A stretch of 64,000 bases of DNA from Vannielia sp. (GTDB lineage: Bacteria; Pseudomonadota; Alphaproteobacteria; Rhodobacterales; Rhodobacteraceae). Positions 1-8,350 of the stretch are shown piece after piece. The notes below the pieces were generated by a model. It was not told the origin of the DNA. It searched no databases and was given only the letters and a program-made list of their open reading frames with translations. Positions within the stretch are counted from its first letter, which is position 1, and each line of letters opens with the position of its first letter. The translations under genes were made by a program, and so were the position numbers. Location of the stretch: NCBI RefSeq assembly GCF_029212645.1, contig NZ_JARGND010000010.1, forward strand, positions 1 through 64,000, written 5' to 3'.

Positions 1-386
1 AGCCAAAGAAGAAGCCCGCGCCATTCTCCTTGCGCCTGACTTTCGAGGAGAGAAGCCGTCTAGAAGAGCTCGCGGGCGATGAGCCGCTCGGCAGCTACAT
101 CAAGCGCAAGCTCTTCGATGGGAATGGTGCATCGCACAAACGTGCCCGCTCGAAGCTTCGACGGCCCGTGAAAGACGATGCCAGCCTGGCCAATGTACTA
201 GCCTTGCTTGGAGGCTCACGGATCGCCAACAACCTTAACCAGCTCGCCAAAGCCGTGAATATCGGTTCCTTGCCGGTCGTTGCTGAAACAGAACACGATA
301 TCCGCCGCGCCTGCGCGGATGTTGCTGCCATGCGGGAAGAGCTTCTGCGTGCCCTCGGTCAACGTAGTGATCTGGGGTCGTCATGA
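1..386 (+). CDS. MobC-like mobilization protein (5' end outside window)
   Basis: The reading frame is open from base 3, so the gene starts left of the window; 127 codons are visible. After a Lys/Pro-rich stretch comes a helix-rich region beginning RLTFEERSRLEELA, then a conserved ANNLNQLAKA segment. This is the pattern of MobC/RHH-type accessory proteins that help a relaxase at oriT. Its stop overlaps the start of the relaxase gene (ATGA), so the two are translationally coupled. An internal TTG at 30 is a possible start, but the open frame upstream argues for a longer protein. Family assignment is by motif and neighbour, so it is good but not certain. Confidence 0.75.
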   Translation, partial: PKKKPAPFSLRLTFEERSRLEELAGDEPLGSYIKRKLFDGNGASHKRARSKLRRPVKDDASLANVLALLGGSRIANNLNQLAKAVNIGSLPVVAETEHDIRRACADVAAMREELLRALGQRSDLGSS

Positions 387-2011
387 TCTTGAAAGGCTCT
401 CAGCGCGGCGGTGCCAAGCAACTCGGGCTTCATCTTTTAAAGACTGCCGAGAACGAGCATGTCGAAATCCACGATGTTAGAGGTTTCATGACCGACGATG
501 TTGTCGGCGCGCTCCGCGAAGCTGAAGCCGTTTCGAAAGGGACGAAGTGCCGTCAGTTTCTGTTTTCGGTCTCACTCAATCCGCCTGAGACCGAATCCGT
601 GCGTATCGAGGCCTTCGAACAGGCGATTGCAGCCATCGAAGAAAAGCACGGTCTAACCGACCAACCCCGTTTGATCGTCTTTCACGAAAAGGAAGGACGG
701 CGGCATTGTCATGCCGTTTGGAGTCGGATTGATGCCGAGACCATGACGGCCAAGCCTCTTCCGTTCTTCAAGAATAAGCTGATGGAAGTCTCCAAACAGC
801 TCTATCTTGAGCATGGCTGGCAGATGCCGCGAGGCTTGGCCAACGCGAAAGATCGCGATCCGCGTAACTTCACCTTGGCAGAATGGCAGCAAGCCAAACG
901 TGTTGGACGGCATGCCGGAGACCTCAAGGCCGATATTCAAGAAGCGTGGGCGATATCCGACAGCCGCAGTAGTTTTTCGCATGCGCTCGAAGAACGCGGG
1001 CTGTTCCTAGCGCGCGGTGATCGACGCGGACACGTTGCGGTGACGTATGAGGGGGAAGCGATCTCCATCCCCCGTGCCATTGGCAAGAAGTCTAAGGACG
1101 TGACAACGCGCCTGGGCAAGCCGCAGGAGCTGAAGAGCGTCAGTGAAACCCGCCAGCGCATCGCGAAAGACATCGCCCCGAAGCTCGCTTCATACATCAC
1201 CAAAGCCCGCGCCGACGCGAACGCAGAAAAATCTGCCCTCGAGAGACGCCGTCAGTACATGCAAGCGCAGCAAAAGGCAGAGCGCGCCACGCTCGATGCC
1301 GGTCAAAAGGCACGGGCTGAACAGGAAGCCGCGGCTCGATCCGCTCGCTTGCGAAAAGGCCTGCGCGGACTGCTTGACCGCGTAACCGGCAAGCGCGCCG
1401 CCCTTGAAAAACAGAACGAGATGGAAGCGATATGGTCCCTTCAGCGTGACCGAGAACAGCGTCATGCCCTTGTCGATGCGCAGCTCAAGGACAGGCAAAG
1501 CCTTCAAGCCGAGATTGTTTCCGCCCGCAACCGTCACGCTGAGGTGCTGCGAAGCTTACACCACGACCGGACAAACAACCGCCTGATGATGCGTGGTTTG
1601 GAACCCATGGCTAAGAATGGCTTCTCGCCGTTGAAAAGGGGCATTGATGAAGCGGCTAGGGTCGAGCTTTCGGCAAAGCCAGTGACCGATATCGGCAAGA
1701 AAAAGATTGCGGCTCCCGCACGCGGCATCGGGGCGCGGGATACGACCGCAGAAAAAGCGCCGCGTGCTCAGAGCTCCAAGGTCGAAGCGCGATCCGTCAA
1801 GCAGGCCTATATCGAAAGCCAAAAGAAGATGTCGGCTGAGCGGGTAAAAGCCGCCCAAGAACGCCTCGCAAAATTGCGGAACGAACAGCAGCAAAAACCT
1901 ACCGTCCGAGTTCGTCAGGCCGGACGAGACACGGTATCGCCGCAAGATCGTCTTCCACGCCTGCGAGAAGGTCAAACGCGGAAACCACGCGGCCCGGATC
2001 TCGACAGATAG
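383..2011 (+). CDS. Relaxase / mobilization nuclease (MobA-VirD2 type)
   Basis: This 542-residue protein should nick oriT and pilot the transferred strand of element A. The N-terminal ~250 residues form the relaxase domain, with a candidate metal-binding histidine cluster at H101, H108 and H110 (EGRRHCHAVWSRID). A catalytic Tyr is not certain from reading alone. The C-terminal half (about 270-540) is Lys/Arg/Glu/Gln-rich and probably coiled coil, as is common in relaxases. It overlaps mobC by 4 bases. A VirD4-like coupling protein lies 19 kb downstream, but no VirB genes are visible. The element is therefore probably mobilizable through another plasmid's channel. Confidence 0.85.
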   Translation: MILKGSQRGGAKQLGLHLLKTAENEHVEIHDVRGFMTDDVVGALREAEAVSKGTKCRQFLFSVSLNPPETESVRIEAFEQAIAAIEEKHGLTDQPRLIVFHEKEGRRHCHAVWSRIDAETMTAKPLPFFKNKLMEVSKQLYLEHGWQMPRGLANAKDRDPRNFTLAEWQQAKRVGRHAGDLKADIQEAWAISDSRSSFSHALEERGLFLARGDRRGHVAVTYEGEAISIPRAIGKKSKDVTTRLGKPQELKSVSETRQRIAKDIAPKLASYITKARADANAEKSALERRRQYMQAQQKAERATLDAGQKARAEQEAAARSARLRKGLRGLLDRVTGKRAALEKQNEMEAIWSLQRDREQRHALVDAQLKDRQSLQAEIVSARNRHAEVLRSLHHDRTNNRLMMRGLEPMAKNGFSPLKRGIDEAARVELSAKPVTDIGKKKIAAPARGIGARDTTAEKAPRAQSSKVEARSVKQAYIESQKKMSAERVKAAQERLAKLRNEQQQKPTVRVRQAGRDTVSPQDRLPRLREGQTRKPRGPDLDR

Positions 2012-2202
2012 AGCAGAAGCCTCCTTCCAAGAACGTCAATTTTTCAGTCCAGCAGGAAATTGCTGCACCAATCGAGTGCCTTTGTTTGTGTGAATCCTCA
2101 CTGCCTCGACAAGCAGACCGACCAAACCATCAAGGGCCTTGATGGGGGTGTGGGCCGAAAGGCCCTGAGTGGTTTGGGGCCTCCCTGACGATGGAGGATC
2201 AC

Positions 2203-2382
2203 ATGAAACTCGTCACTCGATTTGAAGCAGCATCCCGCAGCACTGAGCAATTGCACGGTCTTTTCACAGAAGCTTTCAACGCTTTTTCTGTTGCGTCGCG
2301 CGGTTCGCAAGAACGCCGCGATGCTCTGGCTTCCCTTGAAAATATCGAGGCTGAATTGGCATCAAGAATGCCAGGTCTTTGA
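2203..2382 (+). CDS. Small conserved-looking protein of the mobilization region
   Basis: This is a 59-residue, mostly helical, charged protein with no recognised motif. The start is the ATG at 2203 because GGAGG sits 5 bases upstream; the in-frame ATG at 2191 lacks this spacing. It ends just before a strong hairpin terminator shared with the convergent ardC-like gene. Function is unknown; the position suggests an accessory of the relaxase or antirestriction region. Confidence 0.6.
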   Translation: MKLVTRFEAASRSTEQLHGLFTEAFNAFSVASRGSQERRDALASLENIEAELASRMPGL

Positions 2383-2389
2383 GCCTCGC

Positions 2390-2424
2390 GCGGTGGGCCG
2401 AAAGGCCCACCGCAATTTTCTTTT
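2390..2424. terminator. Hairpin terminator between converging genes
   Basis: A perfect 10-bp stem (GCGGTGGGCC / GGCCCACCGC) is closed by a GAAA loop and followed on the plus strand by aattttctttt. It ends the small gene at 2203-2382 and may slow the opposing ardC transcript. A shorter hairpin with the same core (GGGCC-GAAA-GGCCC) lies at 2152-2165. Confidence 0.8.
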
Positions 2425-2438
2425 GCTGCTTGGAGCGG

Positions 2439-3338
2439 CTATGCCGCCGCTCCTGCTTCTTTCTCTTCGACCTGAAATCCATGAAGGAAATCTGCTGCGC
2501 GCTGCGCATGAGCTGCTGCGCTGAAGATGGCGCGCTTGTCTTCCTTCAAAACCTTCAACCAGCTTTGAATGTATGCTGCATGGTCGGTGCCGGGTTCCGG
2601 CGTTAGGGCCAGATCGGCGCAAAGGAATGCTGCGCCAAGTTCGGCAACCAACTCTTCGCGGGCATAGCCTTCATCGCCCCATTTCTTGCGGCCAAAGTCC
2701 CGGTCTAGGCGCTTCGGGTGCTTCGTCCAGTGCGTCAGCTCGTGCGCAAGCGTGGCATAGTAGGCCTCGGGGCTGCGGAAGCTCTCAAAATGCGGCATCT
2801 GCACATGGTCCGTCCCGCCGCTGTAATGGGCGGAGGTCCCGCCGTGCCGAATGTTTGCCCCGCTTGCCGCAAAGAATTGGTCTGCATGCTCGATCCGCTG
2901 CGCAGGGTCGATGATCGGCTCTGGCTTGGCATAGAAATGCTCGGGCAAGCCTTCGATCTGCTCGACGTTGAACACGCTATAGCCTTTCATAAATGGAATT
3001 TTTCGCTCTTCCTCGATGCCGTCGTCCTGCTCTTCGGTCTTGGTGATGGTGTTCACATAGACGACAAGGTTCCCGCGCTCGCCCTTGCGAACGTGTGCGC
3101 CATATTCCTTGGCTTGGCGGTAGGTCATCCAGAACGGCGAGAGATAGCCGCCTTCTATGGTTGCGCCCCAGAGCATCAGCACGTTGATTCCGCTGTAGGC
3201 CATGCCATTATGGCGTAGCGGTTTGATGATCCGTCCGTCCATGTTTCCGGCGGACCACGGCTTAAGCCATGTCAGTTCACCTTTCTCCAGATCGGCAATG
3301 ATCTTGTCTGTTACTTTCTGATAAATGTCCCGTGTCAT
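2439..3338 (-). CDS. ardC: ArdC-type antirestriction protein (zincin-like)
   Basis: This 299-residue protein has an N-terminal ssDNA-binding-like domain (roughly 1-130) and a C-terminal zinc-peptidase domain with HELTH at 199-203 and a downstream REELVAELGAAF segment holding the third ligand. This is the ArdC/DUF1738 family, whose members bind single-stranded DNA and protect incoming conjugative DNA from restriction. The start (base 3338) follows an AAAGG site. Longer in-frame starts upstream run into low-complexity sequence. It is notable that the same element also carries a restriction system. Confidence 0.85.
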   Translation of the reverse strand: MTRDIYQKVTDKIIADLEKGELTWLKPWSAGNMDGRIIKPLRHNGMAYSGINVLMLWGATIEGGYLSPFWMTYRQAKEYGAHVRKGERGNLVVYVNTITKTEEQDDGIEEERKIPFMKGYSVFNVEQIEGLPEHFYAKPEPIIDPAQRIEHADQFFAASGANIRHGGTSAHYSGGTDHVQMPHFESFRSPEAYYATLAHELTHWTKHPKRLDRDFGRKKWGDEGYAREELVAELGAAFLCADLALTPEPGTDHAAYIQSWLKVLKEDKRAIFSAAAHAQRAADFLHGFQVEEKEAGAAA

Positions 3339-3729
3339 TGGCCTTTTCTCCTTTGTTCGGTTGCGCATGCAACCGAACTGCCCCTCTGGCGAAGAGAGGG
3401 GGGAGACCGTCCAGACCGAAGGCCATGGTGGGTGGTGCGGGCGCAGCCAAAGGCGAGCCACGGCCCATGGCCTTCGCCCGAAGCCATAGCGAAGGGCTTG
3501 GTCTTGACGGGTGATGGGCCATCAGGCCCCAATGAAAGAGGAGGATGTCAGCCGTTCACGGCTGGCGATTGCCGCGCAAGGGATCGACGCCGGATGGTGG
3601 AGACTGACCTATCAGGCTCCATTCACGAGAGCCCGGCCCGGACGGGTGCGCAAGTATTGTTGTGGATCAAATCGGTTTCCAGAGGCGCAGAATATCGCCA
3701 AGGATGCCGAAACCAAGGTATTGTGAATC
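3339..3729. other. 391-bp intergenic region with dyads
   Basis: No convincing gene is seen. There is a 7-bp hairpin at 3381-3401 (CCCCTCT / AGAGGGG) and a perfect 12-bp inverted repeat, CGAAGGCCATGG at 3417-3428 with its complement at 3465-3476. A 71-codon open frame at 3511-3726 ends just before the next gene. It may be a small real protein or a decayed one, but I could not support it. The region should hold the divergent promoters of ardC and the nuclease-helicase. Confidence 0.5.
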
Positions 3730-6700
3730 ATGAAAAAGTTAGATGGCGAACTTATTCTCAGCGCATCCGATCTCGTCGGCCACTTGAACTGCAATCATTT
3801 GACGGCACTCGACGTTCAAGTCGCCGCTGGCAGCATGGCAAAGCCGGATCGTTACGACCCGTTGCTCGAAATCCTGCGCGAGCGGGGTCAAAGACACGAG
3901 GCAGCGTATATCGATCACTTGAAAGAGAACGGCTATGAGATAGCGGCCATTGACGGTGTGGATATCACAGCGCAGGCCGTTCAGGCCACACGCGAAGCCA
4001 TGAGCGAAGGCAAGCAGATCATCATACAGGCCGCGCTGAGCAATAATCGCTGGCGCGGACGCGCCGACATACTCCGCCGTGTTAGCAAGCCGAGCCAGCT
4101 GGGCGAATATTCCTACGAAGTCATCGACACAAAACTCGCGCGCGAGACCAAGGGCGGAACGGTCCTCCAGCTCTGCCTATATGCCGATCTCCTGGAGGCT
4201 ATGCAGGGTATTGCGCCGGAATATGTGCATGTGGTTGCGCCTTGGTCAGACTTCGAACCTCAAAGCTTTCGCTACGCTGACTACGCGGCTTATTATCGCC
4301 GTGTGAAGAGTGCGGCTGAGCATGCCGCTTCGGAAGAAAACGGAGCTGAGACCTATCCCGAACCCAAATCTCACTGTGATATCTGCCGATGGGAAAACCA
4401 GTGCGATGCGCGCAGGCGGCAAGATGATCATTTGTGTTTGGTGGCTGGGATCACAAAGAACCAAATAGCGGAACTGAAGGAAAACGGCTTCGGGACAACT
4501 GAGGCACTCGCCGAGATGCCATTACCTGTCCCATTCAAGCCCAAGCGCGGTTCGGCACAATCCTTCGAGAAAGCGCGGGACCAAGCCGCGATCCAGGTAG
4601 AAGGACGACGCACGGGCCAGTACAGATACACGCTATTGGATGTTGTTCCTGAATTCGGTCTCGCGGCCATTCCCGAACCCTCAGAGGGCGACGTCTTCTT
4701 TGATATCGAAGGTGATGAATTCGTCGGCGAGCACGGCCTCGAATATCTTTTCGGGTACAGCTACGTAGATGAAACGGGCGCGAGCGCATACATCGCCGAT
4801 TGGGCCTTTGACCGCGACGGCGAAAAGCTGATCTTCGAGCGCTTCATCGATTTTGTTACGGCGCGACGGCAGACATACCCCGATATGCACATTTATCACT
4901 TTGGGGGATATGAGCCTGGAGCGCTCAAGCGCTTGATGGGACGCTATGCAACCCGTGAGGACGAGGTGGACAACCTCCTTCGCGGCCTTGTTTTAGTCGA
5001 CCTGTTGAGTGTGACCCGCAATGCCTTGCGGGCCAGCGTAGAAAGCTATTCGCTTAAATCGTTGGAACCGTTCTTCGGATTTACGCGCGCAACCGCTCTG
5101 CGCGACGCCAACATTGCCCTCACCAGAGTTTCGGCGGGTCTGGAACTGAATGATGTCCCATCCATCGACGACGAGACCAAACAGACGGTCGCCGCCTATA
5201 ACAAAGATGACTGTCTGGCGACGGCAGGCCTAAGAGATTGGTTAGATAACCTGCGCTCGGAATTGATAGCGGCAGGCACTGACGTTCCCAGGCCAGCGCC
5301 AGGGCAAGATGGTCCAAGCGAAGAACTCGATGAAAGGCAAAAACGCGTTCAGGAGCTCATTGAGCGACTTACGCATGACGTGCCCGTCGATCCTGAAGCA
5401 CGGACGAGCGAGCAGCAGGCACGCTGGATTTTAGCCTACATCATTGATTGGCACCGCCGCGAAAACAAGGCCACTTGGTGGGAGTATTTCCGCCTGAAGG
5501 ACCTGAGCGCGGAGGAGCTCTTAGAAGAAAAAGCGGCCATTGGCCGTCTTCAATACGTTGAAACGATTGAGCGCTCGAAACAAGGCATTCCAACGGATCG
5601 CTACCGTTTCGAGCCGCAAGATACAGACATCAGAGGGGACGAGAACCTTCACAATGTCGGAGGCGATAAACTCGGCACGGCGCTCGCCGTTTCGCCGGAC
5701 ACCAATACCATCGACATCAAGAAATCCAAGGCAACCGCAAACATACACCCCGACGCCGTCTACGCGCACAAGTTCATCGACCCGAAAGAACAGGCCGCTG
5801 CTCTCTTCCGCCTTGGCGAGTACGTCGCCGAACATGGCATCAGCGGTGATGGCGAGTACCAGGCTGCAAGGGAAATCCTGCTGCGCAAACCGATGGATGC
5901 AGGCGGACAAGCGTTTCAAGAAGATGGAGAAACGACCCTCGATGCAGCGCTGCGCTTGACCGGCCTCATGAAAGGAGGCGTGCTACCGGTCCAAGGGCCA
6001 CCCGGAACCGGCAAATCCTATACAGGCGCGCGCATGATTTGCGAGCTGATCAAGCAGGGCAAGACGGTTGGCATCACGGCCAATAGCCACAAGGTGATCC
6101 GGGGCCTCGTCGACAAGACCATCAAGGCCGCTCCGGAACGTGGCGCAAACTTCGTCTGCATCCAGAAACCCGAGAGCGGTCACAAGGAAGACCCGACCGA
6201 TCATCTGACCTTCGCCAAAACCAATGACGATGTCATCAGCGCCATCCGCTCCGGCGCAGCGCAGTTGGCAGCGGCAACACCATTTTTCTGGGCCACAGAA
6301 AACGCTAAGAACCTGGTAGACGTTCTCATCATCGACGAAGCTGGACAGATGTCACTTGCCAACGCTCTAGCCGTCTCACAGGCAGCGCCTACAGTTGTCA
6401 TGCTCGGCGACCCTCAACAGCTGGAACAACCAACGCAGGGAACACACCCGGATGGAACCGGCGTATCGGCGCTAGATCACCTGCTCGGCGGAGCCCAGAC
6501 GATCACAAAAGAGCAAGGCCTTTTCCTTGCAACCACCTACCGCCTGCATCCGGAAATCTGCGCCTTCAATTCCGAGCTCTTCTACGAAGGCAAGTTGGAG
6601 GCCGAAGAAGATTGCGAGCGTCAGCTCATCACGGCGGACGGTCCGATATCCGGCACTGGCTTGCGATATCTACCGATCAAGCATGAAGGCAACACAAGCG

Positions 6701-7146
6701 CATCCATCGAAGAGGCGGACGCGGTCGCCAACCTCGTCGAACAAATCCTCGCCAGCGGCGCTCAATGGACAGACCGCGATGGCGTCGTGCGAGATGTCAC
6801 CAAAGACGATATACTCATCATCGCGCCCTACAATGCGCAGGTATTCGAGATTCAGCAGCGCCTTCCAGACGCGCGAGTTGGGACCGTGGACAAGTTCCAG
6901 GGACAGGAAGCCCCGATAACGATCTACTCGATGGCAACGTCCAGCCACACAGACGCCCCGCGTGGTATGGAGTTTCTATACAGCGGCAACCGTCTCAACG
7001 TCGCAATATCACGCGCTCAGTGCGTCGCCATACTTGTGGCATCGCCCGACGTGTTTGAAGCGGAGTGTAAGACACCGTGGCAGATGCAACTCGCGAACTC
7101 GTTTTGCCGATACCTTGAAATCGCCGAAAAAATTTCGCTGCTTTGA
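3730..7146 (+). CDS. TM0106-type RecB-like nuclease fused to superfamily 1 helicase
   Basis: This 1138-residue multidomain protein begins with a RecB/Cas4-like PD-(D/E)XK region ending in a Cys cluster at about 214-229 (HCDICRWENQCDARR), the iron-sulphur-like signature of this group. An RNase H-like exonuclease segment starts near residue 320 (VFFDIEGDEF). The C-terminal half is a Dna2/Upf1-type helicase with Walker A (QGPPGTGKS, about 755-763), Walker B (LIIDEAGQMS, about 868) and a terminal GTVDKFQGQE motif. It resembles TIGR03491 proteins with added helicase. It precedes the restriction operon and may act in defence or element repair. The biochemical role is inferred only. Confidence 0.8.
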   Translation: MKKLDGELILSASDLVGHLNCNHLTALDVQVAAGSMAKPDRYDPLLEILRERGQRHEAAYIDHLKENGYEIAAIDGVDITAQAVQATREAMSEGKQIIIQAALSNNRWRGRADILRRVSKPSQLGEYSYEVIDTKLARETKGGTVLQLCLYADLLEAMQGIAPEYVHVVAPWSDFEPQSFRYADYAAYYRRVKSAAEHAASEENGAETYPEPKSHCDICRWENQCDARRRQDDHLCLVAGITKNQIAELKENGFGTTEALAEMPLPVPFKPKRGSAQSFEKARDQAAIQVEGRRTGQYRYTLLDVVPEFGLAAIPEPSEGDVFFDIEGDEFVGEHGLEYLFGYSYVDETGASAYIADWAFDRDGEKLIFERFIDFVTARRQTYPDMHIYHFGGYEPGALKRLMGRYATREDEVDNLLRGLVLVDLLSVTRNALRASVESYSLKSLEPFFGFTRATALRDANIALTRVSAGLELNDVPSIDDETKQTVAAYNKDDCLATAGLRDWLDNLRSELIAAGTDVPRPAPGQDGPSEELDERQKRVQELIERLTHDVPVDPEARTSEQQARWILAYIIDWHRRENKATWWEYFRLKDLSAEELLEEKAAIGRLQYVETIERSKQGIPTDRYRFEPQDTDIRGDENLHNVGGDKLGTALAVSPDTNTIDIKKSKATANIHPDAVYAHKFIDPKEQAAALFRLGEYVAEHGISGDGEYQAAREILLRKPMDAGGQAFQEDGETTLDAALRLTGLMKGGVLPVQGPPGTGKSYTGARMICELIKQGKTVGITANSHKVIRGLVDKTIKAAPERGANFVCIQKPESGHKEDPTDHLTFAKTNDDVISAIRSGAAQLAAATPFFWATENAKNLVDVLIIDEAGQMSLANALAVSQAAPTVVMLGDPQQLEQPTQGTHPDGTGVSALDHLLGGAQTITKEQGLFLATTYRLHPEICAFNSELFYEGKLEAEEDCERQLITADGPISGTGLRYLPIKHEGNTSASIEEADAVANLVEQILASGAQWTDRDGVVRDVTKDDILIIAPYNAQVFEIQQRLPDARVGTVDKFQGQEAPITIYSMATSSHTDAPRGMEFLYSGNRLNVAISRAQCVAILVASPDVFEAECKTPWQMQLANSFCRYLEIAEKISLL

Positions 7147-7232
7147 ACTCTCCGGACTTCACATCCCTTCAGGGCTGGCCTTACCGCGGATGATAAAAGA
7201 GGGTTCTAGGCTGACCAAGTGAGCACGTTTAT

Positions 7233-7260
7233 TTCTGCAGTAGAATTATGTACTGCAGAA
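7233..7260. promoter_or_regulatory. 10-bp perfect palindrome, candidate operator
   Basis: TTCTGCAGTA at 7233-7242 and TACTGCAGAA at 7251-7260 are exact inverted repeats around an 8-base AT-rich spacer. It lies 8 bp upstream of the -35 box of the restriction operon promoter, so it is placed for a dimeric regulator. Each arm itself contains CTGCAG. No dedicated regulator gene lies next to it. Confidence 0.6.
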
Positions 7261-7267
7261 AATTAAG

Positions 7268-7297
7268 TTGACAGCCCTTGGGTTGGGCTGTTATAGC
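7268..7297 (+). promoter_or_regulatory. Sigma-70-type promoter of the restriction operon
   Basis: TTGACA at 7268-7273 and TTATAG at 7291-7296 are separated by 17 bp. The expected transcription start (about 7302-7304) falls on or next to the ATG at 7304, which has no ribosome binding site. The first gene may therefore be translated from a leaderless mRNA. Confidence 0.65.
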
Positions 7298-7303
7298 TGT
7301 AGC

Positions 7304-7960
7304 ATGATCTACAGACAAAAATATGTCCCTCTTGCGGACGTGTGTGACATTCAGAGCGGCTTTACGGCGCGGTCAGCGCTTGTCGAGGATAGGGTTGGGG
7401 GGATTCCGGCTGTTCAGCTTGGTGACCTGCGCGGCGATATCGAGGTTCCGCTGGCGTCGGCCTCGCGCTTCAAGTTGGATGGAAAGTTGGACCGCTATCT
7501 AGTCTCACCTGGCGATGTCCTTTTTCGCTCGCGCGGCGAAAAAAACACGGCGGTCATCGCTGTCGGTGATGCAGGCGACCAGGCCATTGCCCTCTTGCCC
7601 TTGATCGTTCTTCGTGCGCACGCCGATGTTGTGTTGCCCGAGTTTCTGATGTGGCTGATTAATCAACCTGAAGCGCAGCGCTACCTGGACTCGTGCGCGC
7701 GCGGCACGAATCTGAGAATGATCCCGCGCGACTGCCTGGACAAGTTGCCAGTCAGCATACCTGACTTGGTGATCCAGAAATTAGTGGTTGAGGTGAGTCG
7801 GCTTGCGGCAAAGGAAGCAAGCTTGCTGCGCGAACTCGCGCAAAAGAAAGAAGAATTCACGAGCTTCGCCCTGCTTAGACAGGTGCGAAACGCCCAGCTT
7901 CACGGCAATGAAGCTGGGCATCCTGTCGCCCGTCAGCCGTCTAAGCATGCGGGCAAGTAG
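7304..7960 (+). CDS. HsdS-like protein with one target recognition domain
   Basis: This 218-residue protein reads like half of a type I specificity subunit. It has one recognition domain (about 1-160: LADVCDIQSGFTAR, LVSPGDVLFRSRG, CARGTNLRMI, LDKLPVSIPD) followed by a helical spacer to about residue 200. A full HsdS has two such halves, and a full one is present downstream at 9864. The protein could dimerise to form a second specificity, modulate the main HsdS, or be the S part of a BcgI-like arrangement. The ATG at 7304 is chosen because the longer TTG start at 7268 is the -35 box itself. Confidence 0.75.
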   Translation: MIYRQKYVPLADVCDIQSGFTARSALVEDRVGGIPAVQLGDLRGDIEVPLASASRFKLDGKLDRYLVSPGDVLFRSRGEKNTAVIAVGDAGDQAIALLPLIVLRAHADVVLPEFLMWLINQPEAQRYLDSCARGTNLRMIPRDCLDKLPVSIPDLVIQKLVVEVSRLAAKEASLLRELAQKKEEFTSFALLRQVRNAQLHGNEAGHPVARQPSKHAGK

Positions 7961-7985
7961 CAACGGACAAACTCATGAGGTGAAC

Positions 7986-8291
7986 ATGTCCATTAACATT
8001 GGAAACTACCACGCCGAGGGCCCCTTCGGCAACGAGAACTACCTGCAAGCCCGTTCGGGGGTCTATGTGATCCTTGGGCGCAAGCAGACCGCTACCAACT
8101 GGAGTGTCGTCGATATCGGCGAGTCGCGAGACATTCGCGAGCGTGTCGGAAATCATGATCGCGCGCTCTGTTGGCGCGGACAGGGGCATGCAGAGCTTGC
8201 GGTGGCCGCCATCTACGCCGATGCGCAAAATCGGATGGTGATCGAACGCCAACTTCGCACGCAGTTCAACCCGCCCTGTGGATTGATTTGA
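7986..8291 (+). CDS. Small GIY-YIG nuclease-like protein
   Basis: This 101-residue protein has the elements of a GIY-YIG domain: GVYVILG near residue 26, VVDIGES near 41, a DIRERV helix with Arg, and a late Glu (VIERQL) and Asn (FNPPCG). The start is the ATG at 7986, with GAGGTGA 4-10 bases before it. It lies between the half-HsdS and HsdM genes in the same orientation, so it is probably part of the restriction operon. GIY-YIG proteins cut DNA; whether this one is active, and on which DNA, is unknown. A single-domain GIY-YIG protein is not a standard type I subunit. Confidence 0.65.
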   Translation: MSINIGNYHAEGPFGNENYLQARSGVYVILGRKQTATNWSVVDIGESRDIRERVGNHDRALCWRGQGHAELAVAAIYADAQNRMVIERQLRTQFNPPCGLI

Positions 8292-8350
8292 GAAACAGTT
8301 TGGGGCGGGCACCTGTCCCGCCCCACAATGATACGCAAAAGGATTTGAAA

